In this document: piece by piece, positions 21,469 to 31,126 of the stretch
How the letters are laid out: each line of letters opens with the position of its first letter
Numbering within the stretch: the stretch's first letter is position 1
Assembly (NCBI RefSeq): GCF_002733955.1
Contig: NZ_NVXQ01000009.1
Location: forward strand, 124,001 to 188,000
DNA: 64,000 nucleotides
From: Hoeflea sp.
GTDB lineage: Bacteria > Pseudomonadota > Alphaproteobacteria > Rhizobiales > Rhizobiaceae
Direction of reading: 5' to 3'
Program-made: the position numbers and the translations under genes
The notes under the pieces: model-generated
Seen by the model: the letters and a program-made list of their open reading frames with translations, nothing else
What the model was told of the DNA's origin: nothing
Database searches by the model: none

Positions 21469-23829
21469 TCAGCGCCGTCCGCGAGGAGGCCTGGTGCCGG
21501 GTTTCTTCGGCCCGCCGCGCTTGGCCCGACCGGACTTGTGGAACGAGCGGGTGCCGGTGGGCATCTTCTGGCCCTCGCTGAGCATCTCGAATCGCATCGA
21601 GCCTGCCAGCGGTATGACTTCGACGAGCTTGACCTCCACCCCATCACCGAGACGATAGCCCAGACCGGTTTTCTCGCCGGTCAGCGCCTGATGTGCCTCG
21701 TCATAGTGATAATAGTCCAGCCCCAATGTGGAAACCGGAATAAAGCCATCTGCGCCAAATTGAGGCAGGCTGACAAAGAGGCCGGATTTGGTCACGCCGG
21801 AAATCCGCCCGTCAAAGGCTTCGCCGATGCGGCCGGCGAGGTGGTGCGCCACCAGCCGGTCGACGGTGTCGCGTTCAGCCGCCATGGCGCGCCGCTCGGT
21901 GACGGAAATTTCCGCGGCGATGTTTTCGAGCGCAGCTTCCTCCGACGGCGTGATCCCGCCTTCGCCCAGGCCGAGCGAACCGACCAGCGCCCGGTGCACG
22001 ATCAGGTCCGCATAGCGCCGGATCGGCGAAGTGAAATGCGCATACTTCATCAGGTTGAGGCCGAAATGCCCCAGGTTTTCCGGCGAGTAGATGGCCTGGC
22101 TCTGGCTGCGCAGAACCATCTCGTTGACCATGCCCTGATAGGGCTGATCGACAGCCTTGGACAGGATGCCATTGAATGAATTGGCTCGCACCGAAGCACC
22201 GCGCGCCAACGACAGGCCGAGCGTGCCGAGAAATTCGCGCAGCACTTCCTGTTTTGCCAGCGAAGGCTCGTCGTGAACCCGGTAGATCAGTGGCTGTTTG
22301 CGCTTTTCCAGCGTTTCCGCGGCCGCCACGTTGGACTGGATCATGAATTCCTCGATCAGCCGGTGCGCGTCGAGCCGTTCGGGCACGATCACCTTGTCGA
22401 CCTTGCCTTCCGGGGTCAGCAAAATCTTGCGCTCGGGCATGTCGAGATCAAGCGGCTGGCGCCGGTCGCGCTCGCGCTTGAGCACCGCATAGGCCTTCCA
22501 CAACGGCTTCAGAACCGTCTCCAGCAACGGCCCGGACTTGTCGTCGGGATTGCCGTCGATTGCGGCCTGAGCCTGCTGATAGGACAGTTTCGCCGCGCTC
22601 TTCATCATCACGCGGTGAAACTTGTGACCGACTTTGCGGCCTTCGGCGGAAAACACCATGCGGAGCGCCAGCGCCGGGCGGTCTTCGCCTTCGCGCAGCG
22701 AACACAGATCATTGGAGATCCTCTCGGGGAGCATCGGCACGACCCGGTCGGGGAAATAGGCCGAGTTGCCGCGTTTGAGCGCCTCGCGGTCGAGCGCCGA
22801 TCCGGAGCGCACATACCAGGAGACGTCGGCGATCGCCACGGTGGCGATGATGCCGCCGGGATTGTCGGGCGAGGGGTCTTCCTCGGCATAGACCGCGTCG
22901 TCATGGTCCTTGGCGTCATGCGGGTCGATGGTGATCATCGGAATGTGGCGCCAGTCTTCGCGGCCCTGGAGCGGTGCCGGCTTGGCGTTCTCCGCCGCCT
23001 CGATCACTTCTGCCGGGAAGACATGCGGGATGCCGTGCGCATGGATGGCGATCATTGATATCGCCTTCTCGCCCTCGACCGACCCCAGCACCGCGTGCAC
23101 CTTGGCGCGCGGCAGCCCCATGCGGCCCAGCCGCGCCGGTTCCGCCTCGACCAGGTCACCGTCCTTGGCGTCTCCGGTGAAGTCGCGGTCGACAACCAGT
23201 TCCTCGCCGCGCCGTTCGATCGGCATCAGGCGGCCGCCGCCGCCGGGGGTTTCCCGGAACACGCCGAGGACCAGGCCGTCGCGTCGGTCGAGAATTTTCA
23301 TGATCCGGGCGGTGTAGCTGGTGCCCTTGCCGTGCGTGGCCGGGAAGATCCGCGCCAGGACCCGGTCGCCGATGCTCGCCGCCGTCGACGGTGTGCGTGA
23401 CTTGCCACGGTCGCGCCCGGCGTTCGACTGCCGAACGATCACGGCCGGGGCCGCGCCATGATCCTCGAGCCATTCCGCCGGACGGGCGACCAGATCGCCG
23501 TCGCTGTTGCGCAGGGTGATTTCAAGCACCGCCACCGCCGGCAGCGTGCCGGGGCGCCTGAGCATCTTCTTGTCCCGCTCGATCAGGCCTTCTTCTTCCA
23601 GCTCTCTGAGCACATCCTTGAGCTCGGCCCGTGTGTCGCCCTTGATGCCGAAAGCCTTGGCAATGTCACGCTTGGAGGCCCGGTCCGGGTTCTCGCTCAG
23701 ATACCGCAGGATGGTTTCCTTGTCCGGCATGTCGCCGCGGCGGAAGGCCGGACGTGAATCCGCTGACGCGCCGTCACTCTTGCTTGACGACGGTTTGCCC
23801 GCCCGTGACTTGCGCGGAGGATGTGCCAA
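21469..23829 (-). CDS. rnr: ribonuclease R
   Basis: 786 residues. 3'-5' exoribonuclease of the RNB family that degrades structured RNA. N-terminal winged-helix region (RYLSENPDRASKRDIAKAFG), cold-shock domains, RNB domain with the catalytic cluster IDPHDAKDHDDAVYAEED, and a C-terminal S1 domain (FDGRISGVTKSGLFVSL), ending in a basic tail. Start: a TTG at 23829 with AAGGA 7 bases before it, just two bases after the topA stop; an internal ATG at 23730 is an alternative. Coupled with topA. Confidence 0.94.
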   Translation of the reverse strand: MAHPPRKSRAGKPSSSKSDGASADSRPAFRRGDMPDKETILRYLSENPDRASKRDIAKAFGIKGDTRAELKDVLRELEEEGLIERDKKMLRRPGTLPAVAVLEITLRNSDGDLVARPAEWLEDHGAAPAVIVRQSNAGRDRGKSRTPSTAASIGDRVLARIFPATHGKGTSYTARIMKILDRRDGLVLGVFRETPGGGGRLMPIERRGEELVVDRDFTGDAKDGDLVEAEPARLGRMGLPRAKVHAVLGSVEGEKAISMIAIHAHGIPHVFPAEVIEAAENAKPAPLQGREDWRHIPMITIDPHDAKDHDDAVYAEEDPSPDNPGGIIATVAIADVSWYVRSGSALDREALKRGNSAYFPDRVVPMLPERISNDLCSLREGEDRPALALRMVFSAEGRKVGHKFHRVMMKSAAKLSYQQAQAAIDGNPDDKSGPLLETVLKPLWKAYAVLKRERDRRQPLDLDMPERKILLTPEGKVDKVIVPERLDAHRLIEEFMIQSNVAAAETLEKRKQPLIYRVHDEPSLAKQEVLREFLGTLGLSLARGASVRANSFNGILSKAVDQPYQGMVNEMVLRSQSQAIYSPENLGHFGLNLMKYAHFTSPIRRYADLIVHRALVGSLGLGEGGITPSEEAALENIAAEISVTERRAMAAERDTVDRLVAHHLAGRIGEAFDGRISGVTKSGLFVSLPQFGADGFIPVSTLGLDYYHYDEAHQALTGEKTGLGYRLGDGVEVKLVEVIPLAGSMRFEMLSEGQKMPTGTRSFHKSGRAKRGGPKKPGTRPPRGRR

Positions 23830-23831
23830 AT

Positions 23832-26492
23832 TCAGTCCTTCTTTGCCGTGGCGGCTGCGGTTTTCTTGGCCGCTGCAGGCTTTTTCGCTGCCGTGGTCTT
23901 CTTGGCTGCGGCTTTTGGTTTGGCCTTGGCCTTGGTGGCTTTCTTCGCCGGTGCCTTGGTCTTCTTGCCTGAGGCGGCAGCCTTGGCGGCGATCATTTCA
24001 AGCGCTTCCTCGACCGTCACTTCAGCCGGTACCTTGTCCTTGGGCAGGGTGGCGTTGATCTTGCCCCAGTTGACATAGGGACCATACTTGCCGTCGCGCA
24101 CGGTAATCGGGCCGCCATCGGGATGGTCGCCCAGCGCTTTCAGCGCCGTCGGAGTGCCGCGTCCGCGCCCGGGTCCCTTGGCCTGTTTTTCGGCGATCAC
24201 TGTGACCGCGTGGTTCAGACCGATGGTGAAGACGTCTTCCACGCTTTCAAGATTGGCATAGGTGCCATCATGCAGCACGAACGGACCGTAGCGGCCGATT
24301 CCCGCGGAAATCATCTTGCCGGTTTCGGGATGTTCGCCGACGTCGCGCGGCAGCGCGAGCAGCGACAGCGCCTTCTCGAAATCGATGCTGGCGACTTCCC
24401 ACCCCTTGGGCAGGCTGGAGCGCTTGGCTTCCTTGCCTTCGCCGCGCTGCACGTAAGGGCCGAAACGGCCGGTCCGCAAGGTAACCGGCTCGCCGGTTGC
24501 CGGGTCCGTGCCCAGCTCCTGCGGCTCGTTGGAAAGTGCTGCGTCGGCGTCCGAACCGTTGGAGGAGAGCTGCCGGGTGAAGTTGCAGTCGGGGTAGTTC
24601 GAGCAGCCGACAAAGGCGCCGTATTTACCGAGCTTCAGCGACAGGTTGCCGGTGCCGCAGGTCGGGCAGATGCGCGGGTTGGAGCCGTCCTCGCGCTCCG
24701 GGAAGACCAGCGGGGCGAGTGCCTCGTTCAGTGCATCGAGCACCTGGGTGACGCGCAACTCCTTGGTGTCGTCGATATGCGCATGGAACTCCGTCCAGAA
24801 TTCGCGCAACACGTCTTTCCAGGCCAGTTCGCCGGCAGAGATCCGGTCGAGTTTTTCTTCCAGATCGGCGGTGAAACCGAATTCGACATAGCGGTTGAAG
24901 AAATTCTCCAGGAACGCGATCACCAGGCGGCCCTTGGGTTCGGGCGTCAACCTGCGGTTTTCGATCGTCACATAATCGCGGTCGCGCAGCGTCGCCAGCG
25001 TCGAGGCATAGGTCGAAGGCCGGCCGATGCCGAGTTCTTCCATCTTTTTGATCAGCGAGGCTTCGGAAAACCGCGGCGGCGGTTCGGTGAAGTGCTGCGA
25101 GGCATTGATCTTCTCCTTGGCCAGCGCTTCCTTCGCGTTGATCTGCGGCAGCCGGCCATCATCGTCGCCATCGCCGTCAGACTGCTCGCCATCTTCCTTG
25201 GCATCGGTGTAGGCGGCGATGAAGCCGTCGAAACGGACCACGGAACCGGTGGCTCGCAAGCCAGCCGTCTTGCCGTCCTTGGACGCCGTGATGTCGACAG
25301 TGGTGCGCTCGATCTCGGCGGACGCCATCTGGCTGGCGATCGCCCGCTTCCAGATCAGGTCGTAAAGCTTGAGCTGGTCGGCATCGAGATATTTCTTCAG
25401 CTCATCCGGCGCCCGCTCGAATCCGGTCGGCCGCACGGCTTCGTGGGCTTCCTGCGCATTCTTCGCCTTGGTCGAATATAGACGGGCCTTTTCAGGTACG
25501 TAGCGGTCCCCGAACCGGGTTCCAATCGCCGCCCGGGCCTCGTCGATCGCCTCGGGCGCCATCTGGACGCCGTCGGTACGCATATAGGTGATCAGACCCA
25601 CGGTCTCGCCACCGATATCGATGCCTTCGTAAAGCTTCTGCGCCACCTGCATGGTGCGCGAGGCGTTGAAGCCGAGCTTGGAGGAGGCGGCCTGCTGCAG
25701 CGTGGAGGTGGTAAACGGAGGCGACGGGTTGCGGCGTGTCGGCTTGGCTTCGACGCTGTCGGCGACAAAGGATGCGCCTTCGAGCATGTCCTTGATCTGC
25801 CCGGCCAGATCGCCCTTGGTGATCGACATCTTGGTGATCTTCTCACCGTCATGCGATGTCAGCCGGGCGGTAAACCCTTCGCCGCGCAGCGTCTTCAGCT
25901 CCGCCGCGATCTGCCAGTATTCCTCGGAGATGAAGCGTTCGATCTCGCTTTCACGATCGCAGACCAGCCTGAGCGCCACCGACTGCACCCGTCCGGCAGA
26001 ACGGGCGCCAGGCAGTTTCCGCCACAGCACCGGCGAGAGATTGAAGCCGACGAGGTAGTCGAGCGCCCGGCGCGCCAGGTAGGCGTCTACCAGCGGCGTG
26101 TCGATCTCGCGCGGATTGGCCATCGCGTCGAGAACGGATTTCTTGGTGATGGCGTTGAAGACGACGCGGGAAACTTTCTTCTCTTTCAGCGCCTTCTTCT
26201 TGTTGAGAACCTCCAGCACGTGCCAGGAAATCGCTTCACCCTCGCGATCCGGGTCGGTGGCGAGGATCAGCGAATCTGCACCCTTGAGTGCATCGGTAAT
26301 GTCCTTGAGCCGCTTGTTGGAAGCCGTGTCGACTTCCCACGACATTGCAAAGTCCTCGTCCGGAAGCACCGATCCATCCTTGGCCGGCAGGTCTCGAACA
26401 TGGCCGAACGAGGCCAGGACCTTGTAATCGCTTCCGAGGTATTTATTGATCGTTTTTGCCTTCGCAGGCGATTCCACTACCACTACATTCAT
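23832..26492 (-). CDS. topA: DNA topoisomerase I
   Basis: 886 residues. Type IA topoisomerase that relaxes negative supercoils. TOPRIM domain with VVESPAKAKTI and the acidic DPDREGE; active-site tyrosine Tyr303 in GLITYMRTDGV. After the core are zinc-finger-like repeats (ICPTCGTGNLSLKLGKYGAF, CSNYPDC) and topoisomerase C-terminal repeats (ALGDHPDGGPITVRDGKYG). The last ~40 residues are lysine/alanine-rich (KKTKAPAKKATKAKAK), like histone H1 tails. rnr follows with a 2-base gap. Confidence 0.97.
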   Translation of the reverse strand: MNVVVVESPAKAKTINKYLGSDYKVLASFGHVRDLPAKDGSVLPDEDFAMSWEVDTASNKRLKDITDALKGADSLILATDPDREGEAISWHVLEVLNKKKALKEKKVSRVVFNAITKKSVLDAMANPREIDTPLVDAYLARRALDYLVGFNLSPVLWRKLPGARSAGRVQSVALRLVCDRESEIERFISEEYWQIAAELKTLRGEGFTARLTSHDGEKITKMSITKGDLAGQIKDMLEGASFVADSVEAKPTRRNPSPPFTTSTLQQAASSKLGFNASRTMQVAQKLYEGIDIGGETVGLITYMRTDGVQMAPEAIDEARAAIGTRFGDRYVPEKARLYSTKAKNAQEAHEAVRPTGFERAPDELKKYLDADQLKLYDLIWKRAIASQMASAEIERTTVDITASKDGKTAGLRATGSVVRFDGFIAAYTDAKEDGEQSDGDGDDDGRLPQINAKEALAKEKINASQHFTEPPPRFSEASLIKKMEELGIGRPSTYASTLATLRDRDYVTIENRRLTPEPKGRLVIAFLENFFNRYVEFGFTADLEEKLDRISAGELAWKDVLREFWTEFHAHIDDTKELRVTQVLDALNEALAPLVFPEREDGSNPRICPTCGTGNLSLKLGKYGAFVGCSNYPDCNFTRQLSSNGSDADAALSNEPQELGTDPATGEPVTLRTGRFGPYVQRGEGKEAKRSSLPKGWEVASIDFEKALSLLALPRDVGEHPETGKMISAGIGRYGPFVLHDGTYANLESVEDVFTIGLNHAVTVIAEKQAKGPGRGRGTPTALKALGDHPDGGPITVRDGKYGPYVNWGKINATLPKDKVPAEVTVEEALEMIAAKAAASGKKTKAPAKKATKAKAKPKAAAKKTTAAKKPAAAKKTAAATAKKD

Positions 26493-26641
26493 CAGGTTGC
26501 TCGCATTCGGCCATGAGATTCGGCATGCCGCGCGAATTCGCGCCGTACCGATTGGCCCACGAAATGTACACCGAATGCGGCGCGGTCAAGCCCAAGTTCC
26601 AATTTACGCCCTTTTCGCAACCCGAATACAACCAATGCGCG

Positions 26642-26660
26642 ATTGCAACTGTATTGCAAT
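26642..26660. promoter_or_regulatory. perfect inverted repeat in the topA / small-protein divergent promoter region
   Basis: ATTGCAA-CTGTA-TTGCAAT, 7-bp arms with a 5-base spacer. It lies 150 bases upstream of topA and about 85 bases upstream of the small gene at 26745. The size fits a dimeric repressor operator. The regulator is unknown. Confidence 0.45.
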
Positions 26661-26744
26661 TTAAGATAATTCAGGTATCGTATTTTTCTAATCTGTGAAC
26701 GGCTCCTGGTCGGGCACCAGACAGGGAAATGCAAGGGAGCCACG

Positions 26745-26954
26745 ATGCCGAGCCACCCCTCTCAGGACTGGTCAGACAACGCCGAGACGGAGCAGAAAAT
26801 CACCTATGTCCGGCAAATGCTCGGTGAACTGGGCAGTGTCGCTCGCAATGAAAATGCCGACATGCTGTGTTACCTGATCGAGATGGCCTATCTCGAGGCC
26901 GGCGACGTGCTGGCAGGGACCCGGCCGTTGCACCTGGTCAAGAAGCCCTCCTAG
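26745..26954 (+). CDS. small conserved protein of unknown function
   Basis: 69 residues. AAGGGAG lies 6-7 bases before the ATG. Predicted as mostly helical and acidic, with the core ITYVRQMLGELGSVARNENA followed by MLCYLIEMAYLEAGDVLAG. Proteins of this size and pattern occur in rhizobial genomes near topA and dprA as I recall; no function is known. Transcribed divergently from topA and convergently to dprA (9-base gap). Confidence 0.7.
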   Translation: MPSHPSQDWSDNAETEQKITYVRQMLGELGSVARNENADMLCYLIEMAYLEAGDVLAGTRPLHLVKKPS

Positions 26955-26963
26955 GACAGGGCG

Positions 26964-28115
26964 CTAATTATCATCAAAGGCCATCGACACCATGCCGCCG
27001 GGGTGGCGGTGCAAGCGCCCGGCGAGATCAAGTTCGATCAGCACGAGATAGACGGTTCGCGCGGCAATGCCGGTATGGCGGATGATGTCATCTATTTCCG
27101 CAGGTGAGGGGCCGAGCGCCTCGATCACCCGGCTTCGGTCGTCGTCCCGTGGCTCGGTGAATGAATCGTTGCCGTCGTTTTCGGGTTCTTCAAAAAACGG
27201 TTCGCCGTCTGTAAAAAGCCGGCTTGACGGGGCCAGTGCGTCAATCACGTCGCGGCTTTCGGTGGTCAGGATGGCGCCGTCCTTGAGCAGGCCATTGGCG
27301 CCGGCCGCCCGCGGATCGAGTGGCGAGCCGGGCACCGCGAACACCAGCCGGCCGAAGTCGCCGGCCCGGCGCGCGGTGATCAGCGAGCCCGACCGCTGGG
27401 CAGCCTCGATCACCACCAGCCCAAGGCCGATGCCGGCAATCAGCCGGTTGCGGCGTGGAAAATCGCGCGCCCGCGGCTCCCAACCCATCGGCATCTCGCT
27501 GATGGCCAGACCGTTTCCGGCGCAGATATCCTTGTAGAGTTCGTTGTTCTCCGGCGGATAGGGCTGATCCAGGCCTCCGGCGAGGGCGGCGATGGTGCCG
27601 CTCTCCAGGCTGGCCCGGTGGGCGGCCGCGTCGATCCCGCGGGCAAAGCCCGAGACGATGACATAGCCTGCGGCGCCAAGCTCGCGCGCCATCCGTGCGG
27701 CCATCTTGGCGCCCGAGACCGAGGCGTTGCGTGACCCGACTATTCCCACCGCTGCACGGGTCGCCAGCGCCAGGTCGCCAATTGCGGTAATCAGCGGCGG
27801 CGCACCGTCGATCCGCCTGAGCGCCGGCGGGTAATCCGGTTCGCCGATACCGATAAACACGGCGCCAAATTTCTCCGCCGCTTCCAGTTCGCGCTCTGCC
27901 TCATCAACGCTTGCCACCCGGATGGAACGTGCCGATCCGCCACGCCGCGACAGTTCGGGCAGCTGTTCGATCGCGGTTTCAGCCGAACCGAAATGATTGA
28001 TCAGGTCGCGAAAGGTTGCGGGGCCGACATTGTCCGAGCGGATCAGCCGCAACCAGTTGAGCCGTTGGCGATCAGAGAGGGGGACACCGCGTCTCCCTTC
28101 CTCGCCGGCAGGCAT
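26964..28115 (-). CDS. dprA: DNA-processing protein DprA
   Basis: 383 residues. Rossmann-like DprA/Smf fold that loads RecA onto incoming single-stranded DNA during transformation. Signature segments: VGIVGSRNASVSGAKMAARM, VSGFARGIDAAAHRASL, PYPPENNELY, PRRNRLIAGI, and SGSLITARRAGDFGR. A C-terminal winged-helix domain (IDDIIRHTGIAARTVYLVLIE) follows. Starts at an ATG that overlaps the plsY stop by one base (TGATG). Confidence 0.95.
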   Translation of the reverse strand: MPAGEEGRRGVPLSDRQRLNWLRLIRSDNVGPATFRDLINHFGSAETAIEQLPELSRRGGSARSIRVASVDEAERELEAAEKFGAVFIGIGEPDYPPALRRIDGAPPLITAIGDLALATRAAVGIVGSRNASVSGAKMAARMARELGAAGYVIVSGFARGIDAAAHRASLESGTIAALAGGLDQPYPPENNELYKDICAGNGLAISEMPMGWEPRARDFPRRNRLIAGIGLGLVVIEAAQRSGSLITARRAGDFGRLVFAVPGSPLDPRAAGANGLLKDGAILTTESRDVIDALAPSSRLFTDGEPFFEEPENDGNDSFTEPRDDDRSRVIEALGPSPAEIDDIIRHTGIAARTVYLVLIELDLAGRLHRHPGGMVSMAFDDN

Positions 28116-28732
28116 CAGCCCTTGTCCCCGATCCGGCTCTCGGTGCCTGAAACCAGCCGACGGATATTCTCATGATGCTTGAGGATGGTGATCAGCGACA
28201 TCACCACGAACAGCGACGCCACTTCTGGCCGCCCGTATAGATAAAGTGCGACCGGAACCGCCACGGCCGCTGCGAGCGCGGCCAGCGAGGAATAGCGGAA
28301 GATTTTGGCCATGCCGAGCCAGACGACGGCGAACACCAGCACCATGACAGGGGCCAACCCCAGCAACACGCCGAGATAGGTTGCCACTCCCTTGCCGCCC
28401 TTGAATTTGAGCCAGACCGGATAGAGATGTCCCAGAAAGGCGCCGAGTCCGGCGATCAGTGCGGCTTCCATGCCGATGAAATGGCGCGCGGCGACAACCG
28501 CCACGGTTCCTTTCAGCGCATCGGCGAGCAGGGTCGCCGCGGCAAGCTTCTTGTTGCCTGTGCGCAGCACATTGGTGGCGCCGATATTGCCCGAGCCGAT
28601 GGAGCGCACATCCCCGAGCCCGGCCATGCGGGTGAGGATCAGCCCGAACGGAATCGAGCCGCACAGATAGCCAAACAGCAGCGATGCAAGCATCAAGGGA
28701 GTGGACAGGGTCCAGTCGATCAGATCAGGCAC
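28115..28732 (-). CDS. plsY: acyl-phosphate glycerol-3-phosphate acyltransferase PlsY
   Basis: 205 residues, five membrane helices. First step of phosphatidic acid synthesis, using acyl-phosphate. The conserved motifs are visible: [28 protein letters not shown], and [12 protein letters not shown]. The start is GTG at 28732. Co-transcribed with dprA downstream (1-base overlap) and probably with the pyrimidine genes upstream (51-base gap). Confidence 0.95.
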   Translation of the reverse strand: MPDLIDWTLSTPLMLASLLFGYLCGSIPFGLILTRMAGLGDVRSIGSGNIGATNVLRTGNKKLAAATLLADALKGTVAVVAARHFIGMEAALIAGLGAFLGHLYPVWLKFKGGKGVATYLGVLLGLAPVMVLVFAVVWLGMAKIFRYSSLAALAAAVAVPVALYLYGRPEVASLFVVMSLITILKHHENIRRLVSGTESRIGDKG

Positions 28733-28783
28733 GGTGCGTTCTTCCTCCCCGGCACCCTGATTGTCAGGCTGCCGAAACCGGTG

Positions 28784-30070
28784 TCAGTTCCGGTAAACAG
28801 TGACACCTGCAACCAGTGTTTGCAACACTTTGCCGGTGAACCTGGCGTCCTCGAAGGCGCTGTTCTTGGACATCGAGACGATATCATCCTTGGACAGAAC
28901 CCAAGGATACTCGGGGTCGATCAAGGCGATATCGGCGCGTGCGCCGGTCTTAAGCGTTCCCGCATCCAGTCCCAGGATCTGCGCCGGACGCGTCGACAGC
29001 GCATCGATCAGCCGCATCAGCGGAACATCGCCGGAATGGTAGAGCCTCAGCGCTGCGGCAAGCAGTGTCTCGAGCCCGATGGCACCGTTCTCGGCGTCGG
29101 CAAACGGCAGCCGCTTGGTGTCGACATCCTGCGGATCATGCGCCGAGACGATAATGTCGATGGCGCCGTCCGCCAGGGCAGCGACCATGGCGGTGCGGTC
29201 GTCCTCGGTCCGCAGCGGTGGCGATAGCCGGAAGAACGTCCGGTACTCGCCGATATCGGTCTCGTTCAGGGTCAGGTGGTTGATCGAGATCCCCGCGGTC
29301 ACGTCGAGCCCGCGGGCCTTGGCGGCGCGGATGATGTCGGCCGATTCCGGCACCGAAATGCTCATCGCGTGGTAGCGGGACCGGGTGAGGGCCGCCAGAC
29401 GCAGATCGCGCTCGAGCGGAATGATCTCGGCTTCGCGCGGGATTCCGGGCAGGCCCAGCCAGCTTGCAAACAGGCCTTCGTTCATCACGCCGGTACCACC
29501 GAGCTGCCGGTCCTGGGTCGCAACCGCAATCACGGTGCCGAAGTCACGCGCATAGGTCATCGCCCGGCGCATCACCGCCGGGTTGTCGACCGTGTGCCGG
29601 CCGTTCGACAGCATCACTGCGCCGGCGTCGAGCAACAGCCCGACCTCGGTCATTTCCTCGCCGGCAAGCCCCTTTGTCAGGGCTGCCGCAGGATAGACCC
29701 GGACGATGGCTTCGTCGCGGGCAAGCCGCTGAACGAAATCGACAAGCGCCACGTCATCAATCACCGGGTCTGTGTCGGGCATCATGATGATCGATGTGAC
29801 ACCGCCGGCGGCTGCCGCCCGGCTGGCCGAGGCAATCGTCTCGCGGTGCTCGCCACCCGGTTCGCCGATATGCACGCAGGCATCGACCAGCCCGGGAATA
29901 GCGATCAGGCCGTCGCAGTCCTCGACTTCGGCATCTGCCGGAACCGGAAACCCGGAGGCCTCGGTGCCGCAGGCTTCAATCCTCCCGTCGACAATGACGA
30001 TGTCGCCGACCTCGTCCATTCCGGTCGAGGGATCGACAATCCGGACATTCTGGAGAACTCGTGAGCTCAT
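28784..30070 (-). CDS. pyrX: dihydroorotase-like protein lacking active-site residues (PyrC'/PyrX type)
   Basis: 428 residues and clearly homologous to class I dihydroorotase along its whole length. The zinc and catalytic residues are mostly gone. The HxH motif reads [10 protein letters not shown], so the first His is Cys. The zinc-bridging Asp region SDDG reads SNGR. The next His (SHCED) reads VATQD, the next (HVSTAES) reads SISVPES, and the catalytic Asp of the TDHAPH motif is Ala in SAHDPQ. It should be inactive. In Pseudomonas an inactive PyrC' encoded next to pyrB is needed for assembly of aspartate transcarbamoylase; here it overlaps pyrB by 4 bases (ATGA), so the same role is likely. 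The true dihydroorotase should be elsewhere. Confidence 0.88.
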   Translation of the reverse strand: MSSRVLQNVRIVDPSTGMDEVGDIVIVDGRIEACGTEASGFPVPADAEVEDCDGLIAIPGLVDACVHIGEPGGEHRETIASASRAAAAGGVTSIIMMPDTDPVIDDVALVDFVQRLARDEAIVRVYPAAALTKGLAGEEMTEVGLLLDAGAVMLSNGRHTVDNPAVMRRAMTYARDFGTVIAVATQDRQLGGTGVMNEGLFASWLGLPGIPREAEIIPLERDLRLAALTRSRYHAMSISVPESADIIRAAKARGLDVTAGISINHLTLNETDIGEYRTFFRLSPPLRTEDDRTAMVAALADGAIDIIVSAHDPQDVDTKRLPFADAENGAIGLETLLAAALRLYHSGDVPLMRLIDALSTRPAQILGLDAGTLKTGARADIALIDPEYPWVLSKDDIVSMSKNSAFEDARFTGKVLQTLVAGVTVYRN

Positions 30071-31002
30071 CGGGCAAGCTCCCCGTGCAACATCAGCGTT
30101 TCCATCACAGCCATCCGCACCGCAACACCCATCTCGACCTGCTGCTCGATCACGCTTTGCGGACCGTCGGCAATGTCGGAGGCGATTTCGACGCCGCGGT
30201 TCATCGGTCCCGGGTGCATCACCAGCGCATCGTCCTTGGCTGCCTTGAGTTTTTCGGCATCGAGGCCGAAATAGCGGAAATATTCCCGCACGGACGGAAC
30301 GAACGAGCCTGCCATGCGCTCGCGCTGCAATCTCAGCATCATCACCACGTCGGCATCTTTCAGCCCGTCTTCCATGCGCTGAAACACTTCCACGCCCATG
30401 TCGGCGATGCCCGAAGGCAAGAGCGTCGAGGGCGCGACCACACGGACGCGTGCTCCAAGCGCATTGAGCAGCAGGATGTTGGAGCGCGCGACGCGCGAAT
30501 GCAGCACGTCGCCGCAGATGGTGACGATCAGCCGCCCGACCTTGCCCTTGGCGCGGCGGATCGTGAGCGCGTCAAGCAGCGCCTGGGTCGGATGTTCATG
30601 GGCGCCGTCACCCGCATTGATCACCGGACAGCCGACCTTTTGCGCCAGCAGCGCCACCGCGCCGGCCGAGGAATGCCGCACCACCAGCACGTCGGGCCGC
30701 ATGGCATTGAGCGTCATTGCCGTGTCGACCAGGGTTTCGCCCTTCTTGACGCTGGAATTGGCCACCGACATATTCATCACATCCGCGCCGAGCCGTTTGC
30801 CGGCGAGTTCGAAAGAGGCTTGCGTCCGGGTGGAGGATTCGAAAAACAGGTTGATCTGGGTAAGGCCGCGCAGCGTGGTGGTCTTTTTCTCGCGCTGGCG
30901 GGAGATCTTGACCGCCTCATCCGCCTGATCGAGCAGATAGTGGATGTCCAGCTCCGAAAGCCCCTTGATCCCGAGCAGGTGGCGGTGCGGAAATGACATC
31001 AT
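30067..31002 (-). CDS. pyrB: aspartate carbamoyltransferase catalytic subunit
   Basis: 311 residues. Condenses carbamoyl phosphate and aspartate in pyrimidine synthesis. Carbamoyl-phosphate motif [24 protein letters not shown], the 80s loop [14 protein letters not shown], and the aspartate-binding region LRLQRERM near the C-terminus are all present. No regulatory pyrI gene is seen next to it. The dihydroorotase-like gene begins within its stop codon. Confidence 0.96.
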   Translation of the reverse strand: MMSFPHRHLLGIKGLSELDIHYLLDQADEAVKISRQREKKTTTLRGLTQINLFFESSTRTQASFELAGKRLGADVMNMSVANSSVKKGETLVDTAMTLNAMRPDVLVVRHSSAGAVALLAQKVGCPVINAGDGAHEHPTQALLDALTIRRAKGKVGRLIVTICGDVLHSRVARSNILLLNALGARVRVVAPSTLLPSGIADMGVEVFQRMEDGLKDADVVMMLRLQRERMAGSFVPSVREYFRYFGLDAEKLKAAKDDALVMHPGPMNRGVEIASDIADGPQSVIEQQVEMGVAVRMAVMETLMLHGELAR

Positions 31003-31126
31003 GCGTCCTGTGATCTAAAATCTTAGGCGTTCATAGAAAGGTTCAAGTCCGGGGGCAAGCTTGAGTAGGGTGGAAATACGTAATGTCCCCATGCAATAGC
31101 GCGCGAATCCCTGTAAGCGAGGTCCA

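Noticed and set aside
31029..31044. GTTC-N8-GTTC near the AidB-like gene, looked like a LexA box
   Set aside because: Spacing is 8, not 7; the two confirmed boxes in this window both have N7. Direct SOS control of the AidB-like gene is not supported.
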